The notes: a model not told the origin generated them from the sequence alone. Counted from the first letter of the stretch, positions 9,696 through 16,946 are shown. The stretch is 30,508 bases of DNA from JAXDLK01 sp034666665 (GCA_034666665.1 JAXDLK010000232.1:1-30508); one strand, 5' to 3'. Made by a program: numbers and translations.

Positions 9696-9705
9696 GGGGC
9701 CTCAG
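9692..9705. terminator. Hairpin containing both convergent stop codons
   Basis: CTGAG (9692-9696) pairs with CTCAG (9701-9705) across a 4-nt loop. The TGA of the aldo/keto reductase gene and the TGA of rpoH on the other strand both lie within the stem. There is no T-run in either direction, so any termination role is weakly supported. Confidence 0.3.
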
Positions 9706-10775
9706 CTTCCGTTCGCCGGTGGACTGGTCGTGGGCCGCTTCGCGGCGCGCACCGACCCGCGACGGCGCTTACGCTTCGGCGTCGGCATGAGCTCGACCTC
9801 GTTCAGGTCGTGCATCTCCTGCAGCAAGAACTCGCGCAGGCGCTTCTTCAGCCGCTCCTCGATCTGCCGCACTCGTTCGCGGCTGATCCCGTAGATCTCG
9901 CCGATCTCCTGGAGCGTGAGCGGGTCCTCCGCGAGCAGGCGCTTCTCGAAGATCGTCCGGTCCTTGCCCTCGAGGTGCTCCCCGAACTCGCGCATCTTTT
10001 CCGTGAGCTGCTTCTTGTAGTGAGCGTCGGCGACGGTCTCTTCCGTGGTGCCGCCCGCCGCCGGGAGGAGGTCGAGCATCGAGCCGTCCTCCGCGTCGCC
10101 GATCGGAGCATCCACGGAGACGTCGCGCGACCCCATCCGCTGCTCCATCTCCACCACCTCGCTCGGCTTCACGTCGAGGCGGTGGGCGATCAGCTTCGGC
10201 GAGAAGTCGAATCCCTCGCCCTCGAGGCGCTGCTTCTCCTTCTGCAGGTTGAAGAAGAGCTTCCTCTGCGCCTGCGTGGTGCCCATCTTCACCAGGCGAA
10301 AGTTGTTCATGATGTAACGGATGACGTACGCGCGGATCCACCACACCGCATAGCTCGGGAAGCGGATGCCGCGGTACGGATCGAACTTCCTGACCGCCTC
10401 CATGAGGCCGATGTTCCCTTCCTGGATCAGGTCGAGGAGGTTCCGGAACGCCCGCTCGTAGCGGCGGGCGACCATGACCACGAGCCTCAGGTTGGCGGTT
10501 ACCAGGCGATACGCGGCCCGGACGTCGCCGAACTCCTTGTAGGCGACCGCGAGACGGTGCTCCTCGTCCGCGGTGAGCAACGGATAGCGGCGGATTTCCG
10601 AGAGATAGCGCTGGAGAGGATCGCGCGGGACGAGCGCACCGTCGGCCCTGGGCTCGGGCAGCAGATCCGGTAGCTCCGGCAGCTCCGCCGCGGCCGCGCC
10701 ATCGTCCTCGAGCGCGAGCTCCGGCTCGGCGGCCTCGTCCTCCGTCCAGTCCTCCTTGTCGGGCCCCTGGGGCAT
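9702..10775 (-). CDS. rpoH: RNA polymerase sigma factor, RpoH (sigma-32) type
   Basis: This 357-residue group 3 sigma-70-family factor should direct RNA polymerase to heat-shock promoters. Region 1.2 begins near residue 52 (DPLQRYLSEIRRYPLLT). Region 2 spans about 91-157 (NLRLVVMVARRYERAF, LIQEGNIGLMEAVRKFDP, FPSYAVWWIRAYV). The RpoH box QRKLFFNL sits at 170-177. Region 4 carries the helix-turn-helix TLQEIGEIYGISRERVRQIE. It is longer than E. coli RpoH (284) owing to an acidic, Pro/Ala-rich N-terminal tail of about 50 residues and a basic C-terminal tail. It lies downstream of dnaJ and a CbpM-like gene on the same strand, 60 nt after the latter, a setting that suits chaperone-linked control. 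The start is chosen from the longest frame; the ribosome binding site is weak. Confidence 0.93.
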   Translation of the reverse strand: MPQGPDKEDWTEDEAAEPELALEDDGAAAAELPELPDLLPEPRADGALVPRDPLQRYLSEIRRYPLLTADEEHRLAVAYKEFGDVRAAYRLVTANLRLVVMVARRYERAFRNLLDLIQEGNIGLMEAVRKFDPYRGIRFPSYAVWWIRAYVIRYIMNNFRLVKMGTTQAQRKLFFNLQKEKQRLEGEGFDFSPKLIAHRLDVKPSEVVEMEQRMGSRDVSVDAPIGDAEDGSMLDLLPAAGGTTEETVADAHYKKQLTEKMREFGEHLEGKDRTIFEKRLLAEDPLTLQEIGEIYGISRERVRQIEERLKKRLREFLLQEMHDLNEVELMPTPKRKRRRGSVRAAKRPTTSPPANGS

Positions 10776-10835
10776 CGCGTCAGCGTAGGCGAAACCCGCC
10801 GGTGGCTCAACGTGGTGGTGAAAGGGGGAAAATCG

Positions 10836-11165
10836 TCAGGTTTCGGACGAGTCCTCCGGTTCATGCCCCTCGAGGCTCCGGCGAAGCTCGTCCACCAAGG
10901 CCTCGAGAACCTTCCCGAACTGCCGCTGCATCGCGATCATGTCCTTCCGCATGTGGAGGATGATCTCCGCGCCGGGAACATTGACGTCCAGCTCCCGGAT
11001 CAACAAGGAAGCGACGCGCGCCTTGTCGAGGTCCTCGGCGGAGATCACCGGCTCGTCGTCGAGGGTTCGCTTGATCTCGATCAGCTGCTCGCGGACCAGC
11101 GTATCGAGCTCGGCGGACCCGAGGCCGGAGAGCCGGATCGCCTCTTCGATGCGGTAATACTTCAT
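10836..11165 (-). CDS. CbpM-like MerR-type chaperone modulator
   Basis: The product has 109 residues. The N-terminus (MKYYRIEEAIRLSG, then LDTLVREQLIEIK) matches the MerR-type winged helix of the CbpM/MerR_2 family. The rest (LDKARVASLLIRELDVNVPGAEIILHMRKDM) matches the helical part. A long amphipathic helix and an acidic tail follow. In E. coli, CbpM binds the J-domain of CbpA and inhibits it; in actinobacteria the related HspR represses dnaK operons. Here the gene follows dnaJ by 16 nt and precedes rpoH by 60 nt, so it probably modulates the J-protein or the heat-shock response. The start at 11165 is chosen because family homology begins at MKYY; a longer frame would run into dnaJ. Which of the two roles applies is unresolved. 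Confidence 0.8.
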   Translation of the reverse strand: MKYYRIEEAIRLSGLGSAELDTLVREQLIEIKRTLDDEPVISAEDLDKARVASLLIRELDVNVPGAEIILHMRKDMIAMQRQFGKVLEALVDELRRSLEGHEPEDSSET

Positions 11166-11181
11166 CGCGTCATCGAAAGCC

Positions 11182-12321
11182 TCAGAACCGGAGATTCTGC
11201 CTCGGGTTCTGCTCGTAACACGCCTCGAGCTCCTCGGCCGCATGGCGCGCCTTGTCGCCACCGTCCTTCGGGACGTGAACCAGGAGCTTCAGGTAGAGAT
11301 CGCCTCCGGTCTTGGCCTTCGCGTCCTTGACCCCACGGCCGCGGAGCCGGAGACGCTGGCCGCTCTGGCTCGCCGGCGGGATCTTCACGCTCACCTCGCC
11401 GCCGGGCGTGGGCACGTTGACCGATGCCCCGAGCACGGCCTCGCCTACGGTGATCGGCAGATCCAGGTAGAGGTCGAGGCCCTTCCGTTCGAGGAACGGA
11501 TGCGGCCGCACGTGGACGCGGATGTAGAGATCGCCCGACGGTCCGCCGCGGAGGCCTGGCTCGCCCTTGCCTGCGAGGCGGATCCGCGAGCCTTCGTCGA
11601 CTCCTGGAGGAATCTTGACGTTCAACCGCTCCGTCTCTTCGATGTGGGCGCTGCCTCCACAGCGGGGACATGGCTTGTCGATCATCTCACCGGAACCGCC
11701 GCACCGCGGGCAGGTGCGCCCGAAGGCGATCGGCCCGCTGCCGAGTCGGACCTGCCCCTCGCCGCCGCACTCCGGGCAGACTCGCCGGCCTTCCCCGCCG
11801 GTGCCGCCACACTGGGGGCACGGCACGGGGCGCCGGATCGCGATCGTCGACGAGGAGCCACGGATGGCGTCGAGCAGATCGATCTCGATGGAAGTCTCGA
11901 GGTCTCCGCCAGGCTCCGGCGCCGTACGTCGCGCCCGCGCGCGTCCGCCGCCCCCACCGCCGAAGAGATCGCCGACCACGTCCTCGAAGCTCGAATACTT
12001 GCCGAAGCCGGCGGTCCCGCCGGCGGCGCGGGCGCCACCGCTCGAGTGGAATTCGCGCGCTTCCCGGGCGCGCTCGGGATCGAACCCGGTCTGCAGCCCC
12101 TCGGAGCCGAACTCGTCGTAGATCTTTCGCTTCTCCGGATCGGAAAGTACGTCGTAGGCGAAGGAGATCTCCTTGAATTTCTCCTCGGCCTGCTTGTTCC
12201 CGGGGTTGACGTCGGGATGATGCTTGCGGGCGAGCTTGCGGTACGCCTTCTTGATCTCGTCCTCTGACGCTTGCCGCCCGACCCCGAGCGCCGCGTACAG
12301 GTCCTGCTTCTTCGGCGCCAT
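11182..12321 (-). CDS. dnaJ: Molecular chaperone DnaJ (Hsp40, type I)
   Basis: This 379-residue co-chaperone stimulates DnaK ATPase activity and delivers unfolded clients. The J-domain covers residues 1-70 with the essential HPD at 35-37. A Gly/Phe-rich linker follows (FGKYSSFEDVVGDLFGGGGGG). The zinc-finger region at about 165-220 has four CxxCxG repeats (CPQCGGTG, CPECGGEG, CPRCGGSG, CPRCGGS). The C-terminal peptide-binding domains end near LYLKLLVHVP. Length and order match canonical DnaJ. The ATG at 12321 has a strong GAGGAGGGG site upstream. It is first in an apparent dnaJ-cbpM-rpoH operon and divergent from rpoZ across a 72-nt gap. No dnaK or grpE gene is in the window. Confidence 0.95.
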   Translation of the reverse strand: MAPKKQDLYAALGVGRQASEDEIKKAYRKLARKHHPDVNPGNKQAEEKFKEISFAYDVLSDPEKRKIYDEFGSEGLQTGFDPERAREAREFHSSGGARAAGGTAGFGKYSSFEDVVGDLFGGGGGGRARARRTAPEPGGDLETSIEIDLLDAIRGSSSTIAIRRPVPCPQCGGTGGEGRRVCPECGGEGQVRLGSGPIAFGRTCPRCGGSGEMIDKPCPRCGGSAHIEETERLNVKIPPGVDEGSRIRLAGKGEPGLRGGPSGDLYIRVHVRPHPFLERKGLDLYLDLPITVGEAVLGASVNVPTPGGEVSVKIPPASQSGQRLRLRGRGVKDAKAKTGGDLYLKLLVHVPKDGGDKARHAAEELEACYEQNPRQNLRF

Positions 12322-12335
12322 CAGCCCCTCCTCGC

Positions 12336-12364
12336 TTGCAGCGGTTCCACCCGGGCGGTACAAG
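12336..12364 (+). promoter_or_regulatory. Candidate promoter of rpoZ in the dnaJ-rpoZ gap
   Basis: TTGCAG (12336-12341) and TACAAG (12359-12364) are 17 nt apart and 29 nt before the rpoZ ATG. The match to sigma-70 consensus is partial (3/6 and 4/6). A similar TTGCAG element with 17-nt spacing lies before ctpA. I could not find a convincing heat-shock promoter for dnaJ on the other strand. Confidence 0.3.
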
Positions 12365-12393
12365 CAGGGTCAACCTGCCGCAAGGAGACACGC

Positions 12394-12585
12394 ATGGCGC
12401 GCATCACCGTCGAAGACTGCCTGGAGAAGATTCCGAACCGGTTCGAGCTCGTGCTCCTGGCGGCGAAGCGCGCGAAACAGCTCCTCAAGGGTGCTCGTCC
12501 TCTGGTCGACAGTGACAACAAGGAGATCGTCACGAGCCTGCGGGAGATCGCCGCCGGCAAGGCACAGATGGTCTACCCGCAGTAA
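12394..12585 (+). CDS. rpoZ: RNA polymerase omega subunit
   Basis: The 63-residue product begins MARITVEDCLEKIPNRFELV and continues LAAKRAKQLLKG, the diagnostic core of omega, which helps fold beta-prime and forms part of ppGpp site 1 in E. coli RNA polymerase. It lacks the longer variable C-terminal tail of the E. coli protein (91 residues) and ends after AAGKAQMVYPQ, as in other short omegas. The ATG at 12394 is preceded by AAGGAG at the right spacing. Unlike many genomes there is no gmk or spoT beside it. The neighbours are divergent dnaJ and a convergent DksA-like gene. Confidence 0.93.
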   Translation: MARITVEDCLEKIPNRFELVLLAAKRAKQLLKGARPLVDSDNKEIVTSLREIAAGKAQMVYPQ

Positions 12586-12641
12586 CCGGTCGCCCGTAGC
12601 CTAACCACACGTCCGCCACAGTCAAACCGCCCCCCCGCGAT

Positions 12642-12658
12642 GCCTCGGAAAACGAGGC
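12642..12658. terminator. Hairpin between convergent rpoZ and the DksA-type gene
   Basis: GCCTCG (12642-12647) pairs perfectly with CGAGGC (12653-12658) around a GAAAA loop. It lies in the 78-nt gap between the two stop codons, the usual position for a bidirectional terminator, but no T-run follows in either direction. Confidence 0.35.
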
Positions 12659-12663
12659 TGCCG

Positions 12664-13116
12664 TCACTCCTCGTCAGGCTCCAGATCCTCGTCGATGTCT
12701 CTCAAGTCGCGAAACCCGGCGCGGAACCCGCGACCGGTAGGTTCGACCCGCTTCTCGGACGTCTCTTCCTGCTGCTTGCACTCGACGCACCGGGTCGCGA
12801 ACGGCTGGATCGCCAGTCGCTCCTCGGCGATCTCGGCTCCGCACCCGCCGCAGATGCCGTACGCGCCGTCGTTCAACCGTCGGAGCGCATCATCCATCTG
12901 CCGCGCCTGGCGCCGGCGAATCTCGAGGACGCCGAGCTCGAGGTCCTCGCCGAGGATCGTGACCGACCGGTCGCCGATGTCGATGACCTCGTCGTGTCGC
13001 CCCGAGAGATCGACTGCGACGCGCTCGCCGAGCTCGCGCTCGAGCTCCGCGACGAGCTCGTGACGCTTCGCTTCGAGCATCCGTCGCAAGCGGTCGATGC
13101 GATCGGCCCCGGTCAC
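12664..13116 (-). CDS. DksA/TraR-family zinc-finger transcription regulator
   Basis: The 150-residue product has an N-terminal helical hairpin rich in Glu and Arg (about 1-85) with acidic residues near the turn, as in DksA. The C4 zinc finger follows: DGAYGICGGCGAEI, then RLAIQPFATRCVECK, a C-x2-C-x17-C-x2-C pattern. DksA-type proteins enter the secondary channel of RNA polymerase and potentiate ppGpp effects. The C-terminal tail is charged. The start used is GTG at 13116; an ATG 36 nt downstream (MLEAKRHEL) is a real alternative. It converges on rpoZ. Whether this is the main DksA or one of several paralogues cannot be told here. Confidence 0.87.
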   Translation of the reverse strand: MTGADRIDRLRRMLEAKRHELVAELERELGERVAVDLSGRHDEVIDIGDRSVTILGEDLELGVLEIRRRQARQMDDALRRLNDGAYGICGGCGAEIAEERLAIQPFATRCVECKQQEETSEKRVEPTGRGFRAGFRDLRDIDEDLEPDEE

Positions 13117-13182
13117 TCGATCGCCCCGCCATCGGGCGAGGGCTCGATTGACACCTCGCTTTCCTCCTGGTTACGGGGGCCC

Positions 13183-13620
13183 ATGCAACCGCCGCGCAAG
13201 CCGAGTCCGGTCGTCCATGATCTCATCGAGGACTATAACGCAGAGCTCGCACTGGCACAGCAGCTCAGGGACCATGCGGCGAAGGCGCCCTACCCGCACG
13301 CCGAGAAGCAGCTCCTGGAGCTCGCCGCCGAGGAGGAGGCGCAAGCCGAGCGGCTCCGCGCCGCGATCGAGGCGCTCGGGGGATCGGTCGCGCCGCTCGA
13401 CGCCGTGCCTCAGGACGGCAGGAATCACTGGCTGAGGCTCACCCTGGATCTCGCCGCGAAGCAGGAGGCCGGCGGGCGTTACCTCGAACAGGCCGTCCGC
13501 TGGGAACAGGACTTTCCCGCCGTCGGCAATCTGCTGCGCGGGCTCGAGCGTGAGGAGCAGGAGCGACGACACGGGATCCGCGACATGATCGCGCGGAGCG
13601 ATCCGCACGCGCTCAACTGA
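13183..13620 (+). CDS. Small ferritin-like helical protein
   Basis: The 145-residue product is predicted to be nearly all helix in four stretches, resembling a ferritin-like four-helix bundle. The first helix is LIEDYNAELALAQQLRDHA, the second EKQLLELAAEEEAQAERLRA, the third LTLDLAAKQEAGGRYLEQAV and the last LLRGLEREEQERRHGIRDMI. E and H residues recur at positions that could form a di-metal site (YNAE, EEEAQ, REEQERRHG), as in rubrerythrin and DUF892-type proteins, but no complete ExxH pair is unambiguous. The ATG at 13183 is preceded by a GGGGG site. It is divergent from the DksA-type gene. Metal or stress function is an inference from fold-like pattern only. Confidence 0.68.
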   Translation: MQPPRKPSPVVHDLIEDYNAELALAQQLRDHAAKAPYPHAEKQLLELAAEEEAQAERLRAAIEALGGSVAPLDAVPQDGRNHWLRLTLDLAAKQEAGGRYLEQAVRWEQDFPAVGNLLRGLEREEQERRHGIRDMIARSDPHALN

Positions 13621-13653
13621 CCACCCGCGGGACTCCCACTCGGCGGCGTACGC

Positions 13654-13775
13654 GCCACCCTCTCCCTGGAAAGAAAGCGAGAGGCGAATCGGAAGGGGTC
13701 ATCGCAGGGCACCCTCTCCCACGAGGGGAGAGGGTGTGGGGCTTCGCGCCCAAAGCGAGCGCTTGCTCACCCGCC
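13654..13775. repeat. REP-like palindromic repeat patch
   Basis: The gap 13621-13804 has no gene. It contains the 11-mer CACCCTCTCCC twice in direct orientation (13656-13666 and 13710-13720). The second copy forms a perfect 11-bp hairpin with 13726-13736 around ACGAG. GC-rich motifs follow, including CTCACCCGCC (13766-13775), whose reverse complement recurs inside the gspI leader at 28751-28760. This is the style of extragenic palindromic repeats. There is no T-run, though it may also help to end transcription. Confidence 0.6.
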
Positions 13776-13804
13776 TTCGGGCACCGCAGTGACTCGACCC
13801 GCGG

Positions 13805-14191
13805 CTATTCGGACTTCTCGGTCTCCACTTCTGCATTCGCGCTGGCGGACCCGCTACCCGCCTGAGCTTTCACGCTTTCACCGGTAGAGGTTGCGCCGGC
13901 GTCAGCTGACGGAGCCGCTCCCGAGCCGCTCACGGTCGCGGACTTCTTCTCCGTGGTGGTCGACGTCACCGACCCGGAGCTCGCATCCGACGCGGGCGCG
14001 CCCGTCGAATGCGTCGTCGAGTGTTCGTGCTCGGTCTTGGCATCCGCGGTGCCGGTGCCGGTGTCGGTGTGGACCGCGCTCGATTCCTTCTTCTCGTGAG
14101 TGGTCTGTACCTCGGTCTGGGCGAACGCCGGGACTCCGTAGACCGTGAAGAGTCCGCAGGCCAACAGAGACATGAATCGCGTGTTTTTCAT
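13805..14191 (-). CDS. Exported low-complexity Ser/Thr/Ala-rich protein
   Basis: The 128-residue product has a clear signal peptide (MKNTRFMSLLACGLFTVYG, then VPAFA before QTEV, cleavage near residue 25). The mature protein is made almost only of Ser, Thr, Ala, Gly, Glu, Lys, Asp and His, with phrases such as EVQTTHEKKESSAVHTDTG. It has no Cys and almost no large hydrophobic residues, so it is probably disordered in the periplasm or at the surface. I recognise no family. The ATG at 14191 is supported by a GGGGAGG site about 6 nt upstream and by the signal peptide. It lies downstream of tlyA on the same strand after an 85-nt gap and may be read from that operon or from its own promoter. Function unknown. 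Confidence 0.75.
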   Translation of the reverse strand: MKNTRFMSLLACGLFTVYGVPAFAQTEVQTTHEKKESSAVHTDTGTGTADAKTEHEHSTTHSTGAPASDASSGSVTSTTTEKKSATVSGSGAAPSADAGATSTGESVKAQAGSGSASANAEVETEKSE

Positions 14192-14276
14192 CTGGAACCT
14201 CCCCTGGAGCACGTCTTGGATATTCGAGTGAACCCGCGACATCGAATCCGAGTTGCTGAGCATCTGCGGCCAACGG

Positions 14277-15011
14277 CTACTTCCTCCAGTAGAGGAAGAA
14301 CTCGCGGTTTCCCTTGGGACCGACCAGCGGCGACTCGACGAAGCCGTGCTCGACCAAGCCGATCTCGGCTGCGGTCGCGCGCACCGAGTCGACCGCTTGC
14401 GCGTGGAGCGCCGGGTCGCGGACGACCCCCCCTTTGCCGACCCGTCCCCTGCCGACCTCGAACTGAGGCTTGACCAGCGCGACGATCGCCCCGTCGGGAC
14501 GGACGAACGAGACCAGCTTCGGCAGCACCAGGCGAAGCGAGATGAACGAGACGTCGACGGTCGCCACGTCGATCGCCTCCGGAACCCGGGCCGGATCCAG
14601 ATCGCGGACGTTTTGCCGCTCGATGACGATCACACGCGCGTCCGCGCGGAGCGTCCAGGCGAGCTGCCCGTAGCCGACGTCGACGGCATACACGCGGTGC
14701 GCGCCCCGTCGAAGCAGACAATCCGTGAAGCCGCCGGTCGACGCGCCGACGTCGATCGCCACCGCCCCTGCGACGTCGATGCCGAACGCGGTGAGCGCCC
14801 CTTCGAGCTTCTCGCCGCCGCGGCTCGCGAACCGCGGCGCGCGCGGCAGCACCCGGATCGGCGTCTCCGGGGCGACCGGCTCGGAGCTCTTCGCGGCGCG
14901 CCGCTCACCCACCCACACCTCGCCCGCGAGCACCAGCCGCTGGGCTTGCTCGCGCGAGGGAGCGAGGCCGCGGGCGACGATCTCCTGGTCGAGTCGCTTG
15001 CTCCCGCCCAC
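14277..15011 (-). CDS. tlyA: TlyA family rRNA 2'-O-methyltransferase (hemolysin A type)
   Basis: The 244-residue product has an N-terminal S4 RNA-binding domain (RLDQEIVARGLAPSREQAQR, then GEVWVG). An FtsJ-like methyltransferase domain follows, with SAM motif DVGASTGGFTDCLL and later VALVKPQFEVG. In mycobacteria TlyA methylates cytidines of 16S and 23S rRNA and affects capreomycin sensitivity; the older hemolysin label is historical. The GTG at 15011 is chosen because homology begins at once with GSKRLDQ and it lies 7 nt after the ispA stop. Longer frames run back inside ispA. It is the last recognisable gene of the minus-strand operon. A dxs gene often lies between ispA and tlyA in related clusters but is absent here. 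Confidence 0.9.
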   Translation of the reverse strand: MGGSKRLDQEIVARGLAPSREQAQRLVLAGEVWVGERRAAKSSEPVAPETPIRVLPRAPRFASRGGEKLEGALTAFGIDVAGAVAIDVGASTGGFTDCLLRRGAHRVYAVDVGYGQLAWTLRADARVIVIERQNVRDLDPARVPEAIDVATVDVSFISLRLVLPKLVSFVRPDGAIVALVKPQFEVGRGRVGKGGVVRDPALHAQAVDSVRATAAEIGLVEHGFVESPLVGPKGNREFFLYWRK

Positions 15012-15018
15012 GAGACCG

Positions 15019-15906
15019 TCAGAGCGCGCGCGACGCGACACGCCCCGCGATGCCGCGGAGCGCCTCGCCCCGCGGACCGAATCCTTCGATCTCGGCGATC
15101 GCCTGAGCGAGAAGACCGCGAAGCCGGTCGCGCGCGCCGTCCACCCCGAGCGCGGAGGGGTACGTCGATTTGCCGCGAGCGCGGTCGCGCGCGGCATGCT
15201 TGCCGGTCGCCGCTACGTTCCCCGTCTCGTCGAGCAGATCGTCGGCGACCTGAAACGCGAGACCGATCAATCCGCCATACGCGTCGAGCCGCTCGAGCTC
15301 CGCCTCGGTACCGCCCGCGAGCAAGCCGCCCATGCGCACCGCCGCACGGAGGAGCGCGCCCGTCTTCCGGCGGTGGATCGACTCGACCACGGCGAGCGGC
15401 GCACCGGTACCCTCCGCGAGCAGGTCCGCGACCTGCCCGCCCACCATCCCCCCGGCGCCGGCAGCCGTCGCGAGCTCTCGCACGGCGGCGATCCTCCGCT
15501 CCGGCTCGATCCCTCCTCCGGGCGCGGCGAGCAGCGCGAACGCTTCCGTCAGCAGCCCATCGCCTGCGAGGATGGCCACGGCCTCGCCGAAGACCTTGTG
15601 GTTCGAGGGGCGGCCCCGGCGGAAGTCGTCGTCGTCCATCGACGGCAGGTCGTCGTGGATGAGCGAGTAGCAGTGGACCATCTCGACCGCGCACGCGAAC
15701 GGCAAGAGCTCGGTGAGGGACCCGCCGCAGGCCTCACCGGAGGCGAGCAGCAGGATCGGGCGGATGCGCTTCCCGGCGTCGAGCGTGCTGTAGCACATGG
15801 CCTCGAGGAGCTTGGGCTCGATCCCCCGCTCGGGGTCCGCGAGGCGGCGCGCGAGCTCGGCTTCGACGTGCGCGGCGCGGTCCCGAAGGTAGCCGTCAAT
15901 CTCCAC
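15019..15906 (-). CDS. ispA: Polyprenyl (farnesyl/geranylgeranyl) diphosphate synthase
   Basis: This 295-residue trans-prenyltransferase condenses IPP with allylic diphosphates in the cytoplasm to make FPP or GGPP for quinones, undecaprenyl carriers and hopanoid or carotenoid products. The early motif LDAGKRIRPILLLASGE binds IPP. The first Asp-rich motif is HDDLPSMDDDDFRRG, with the two-residue insertion typical of bacterial FPP synthases. The second is FQVADDLLDETG. The upstream CYSLIH has Tyr five residues before the motif, as in E. coli IspA, which favours a short C15-C20 product. The GTG start at 15906 overlaps the xseB end by 11 nt, implying translational coupling. Confidence 0.93.
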   Translation of the reverse strand: MEIDGYLRDRAAHVEAELARRLADPERGIEPKLLEAMCYSTLDAGKRIRPILLLASGEACGGSLTELLPFACAVEMVHCYSLIHDDLPSMDDDDFRRGRPSNHKVFGEAVAILAGDGLLTEAFALLAAPGGGIEPERRIAAVRELATAAGAGGMVGGQVADLLAEGTGAPLAVVESIHRRKTGALLRAAVRMGGLLAGGTEAELERLDAYGGLIGLAFQVADDLLDETGNVAATGKHAARDRARGKSTYPSALGVDGARDRLRGLLAQAIAEIEGFGPRGEALRGIAGRVASRAL

Positions 15907-16123
15907 GCCGTCGCTCTTCGGCCTCGCGAAGCTCGAGCTCCCCCTGCGTGTTCCGGGTGAGGATCTCGAGGCGACGCTCCACCTCGTCGAGCTCCCGTGT
16001 GAGCTCGCGGACGAGGCCCACCCCCTTCTCGAATGCGGCGAGCGCTTCCTCGAGCGCCAGCTGTCCGCTCTCGAGACGGTCGACGACGCCCTCGAGCTCC
16101 CGGAGCCGGTCTTCGAACTTCAT
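15896..16123 (-). CDS. xseB: Exodeoxyribonuclease VII small subunit
   Basis: The 75-residue product matches XseB: MKFEDRLRELEGVVDRLESG followed by LALEEALAAFEKGVGLVREL, a two-helix coiled-coil hairpin. It partners XseA to form exonuclease VII, which degrades single-stranded DNA from both ends. The ATG at 16123 has a GAAGG site at good spacing. It starts 7 nt after the stop of an M23 peptidase gene, which therefore separates it from xseA, and its end overlaps ispA by 11 nt. Confidence 0.94.
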   Translation of the reverse strand: MKFEDRLRELEGVVDRLESGQLALEEALAAFEKGVGLVRELTRELDEVERRLEILTRNTQGELELREAEERRRGD

Positions 16124-16130
16124 CGTGCCT

Positions 16131-16946
16131 TCACTGCTTTCGATCCGCCGTCTCGATCGGCCGGCCGAGCAGCGCCATGGGATCCACGCGCGCCTCCCCC
16201 ACCCGCACGGCGAAATGGAGGTGCGGTCCCGTGGCGCGTCCGGTCGCACCCACCTTGCCGATCTCGGCGGCCTTGTCGACCACGGCGCCCTCGCCGACGA
16301 TCATCTTCGACAGATGGACGTAGATCGTGAAGAGTCCGAGACCGTGATCGAGGACGATCGTGTTGCCGGTGAAGAACAGGCTCTTCGCGAGCGCGACACG
16401 GCCCCGGTTGGCGGCCAGCACGGCGGCACCCGCGGGCGCGCGGAAATCGACACCCGCGTGCGGGCTCCTCGGTTCACCATTGAAGAACCGCCGGAGGCCG
16501 AAGGGCGACCCCGCAGGACCGTTCGCAGGGGCTACGAACTCGCCGCGCCACAGGCGGCGGCCGCCGGACCGCGTCCACAGCGAGTCGAGCAGCCGCTGCT
16601 CCCGGCGGACGCGCCGGAGCGTCGCGGGATCGAGCTCGGTGTACTTCCGCGGCACCGTCAGGCGCTCGACGGGAAACGGCCGTTCGCGGACGACGAGGTC
16701 GAGCTGCGACGCGGAGCCGCCCGAGGTCACGCGAATCTGGTAGCGGCCGGGCTTCCGGTCGAGATCGATCCCCACGAGCGCGATCCACGCCGCTCCGGAA
16801 GGGAAGAAGGCAAGCGGCGCGCCGTCGAACGTTCCCGATGGTTGCGCGCCCTCGACGGCGACCCGCGCGAGGCCCCCGACGGGCACGACCGCCGGCTCCA
16901 CGGTGAGCGCGGCTGCAAGTGTGAGCAGCAGGACCCACGATGTCAT
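16131..16946 (-). CDS. M23-family (LytM) metallopeptidase
   Basis: The 271-residue product has an N-terminal hydrophobic segment (MTSWVLLLTLAAALTVEPA), likely a signal peptide though without the usual basic residues. A beta-rich domain at about 20-90 follows. The C-terminal M23 domain carries the zinc ligands in HAGVDF and GPHLHF, and the typical SPFGLRRFFNG and IVLDHGLGLFTIYVHLS. Active M23 enzymes cut peptidoglycan cross-bridges; all ligands needed appear present, so activity is plausible. The ATG overlaps the xseA stop by 4 nt (ATGA) and the gene ends 7 nt before xseB, so it is embedded in the operon. It acts presumably in the periplasm. Confidence 0.88.
   Translation of the reverse strand: MTSWVLLLTLAAALTVEPAVVPVGGLARVAVEGAQPSGTFDGAPLAFFPSGAAWIALVGIDLDRKPGRYQIRVTSGGSASQLDLVVRERPFPVERLTVPRKYTELDPATLRRVRREQRLLDSLWTRSGGRRLWRGEFVAPANGPAGSPFGLRRFFNGEPRSPHAGVDFRAPAGAAVLAANRGRVALAKSLFFTGNTIVLDHGLGLFTIYVHLSKMIVGEGAVVDKAAEIGKVGATGRATGPHLHFAVRVGEARVDPMALLGRPIETADRKQ

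Noticed and set aside
12322..12393. Heat-shock promoter for dnaJ in the divergent gap
   Set aside because: On the minus strand a TTGACC is present, but no -10 element of either type lies at a usable distance.
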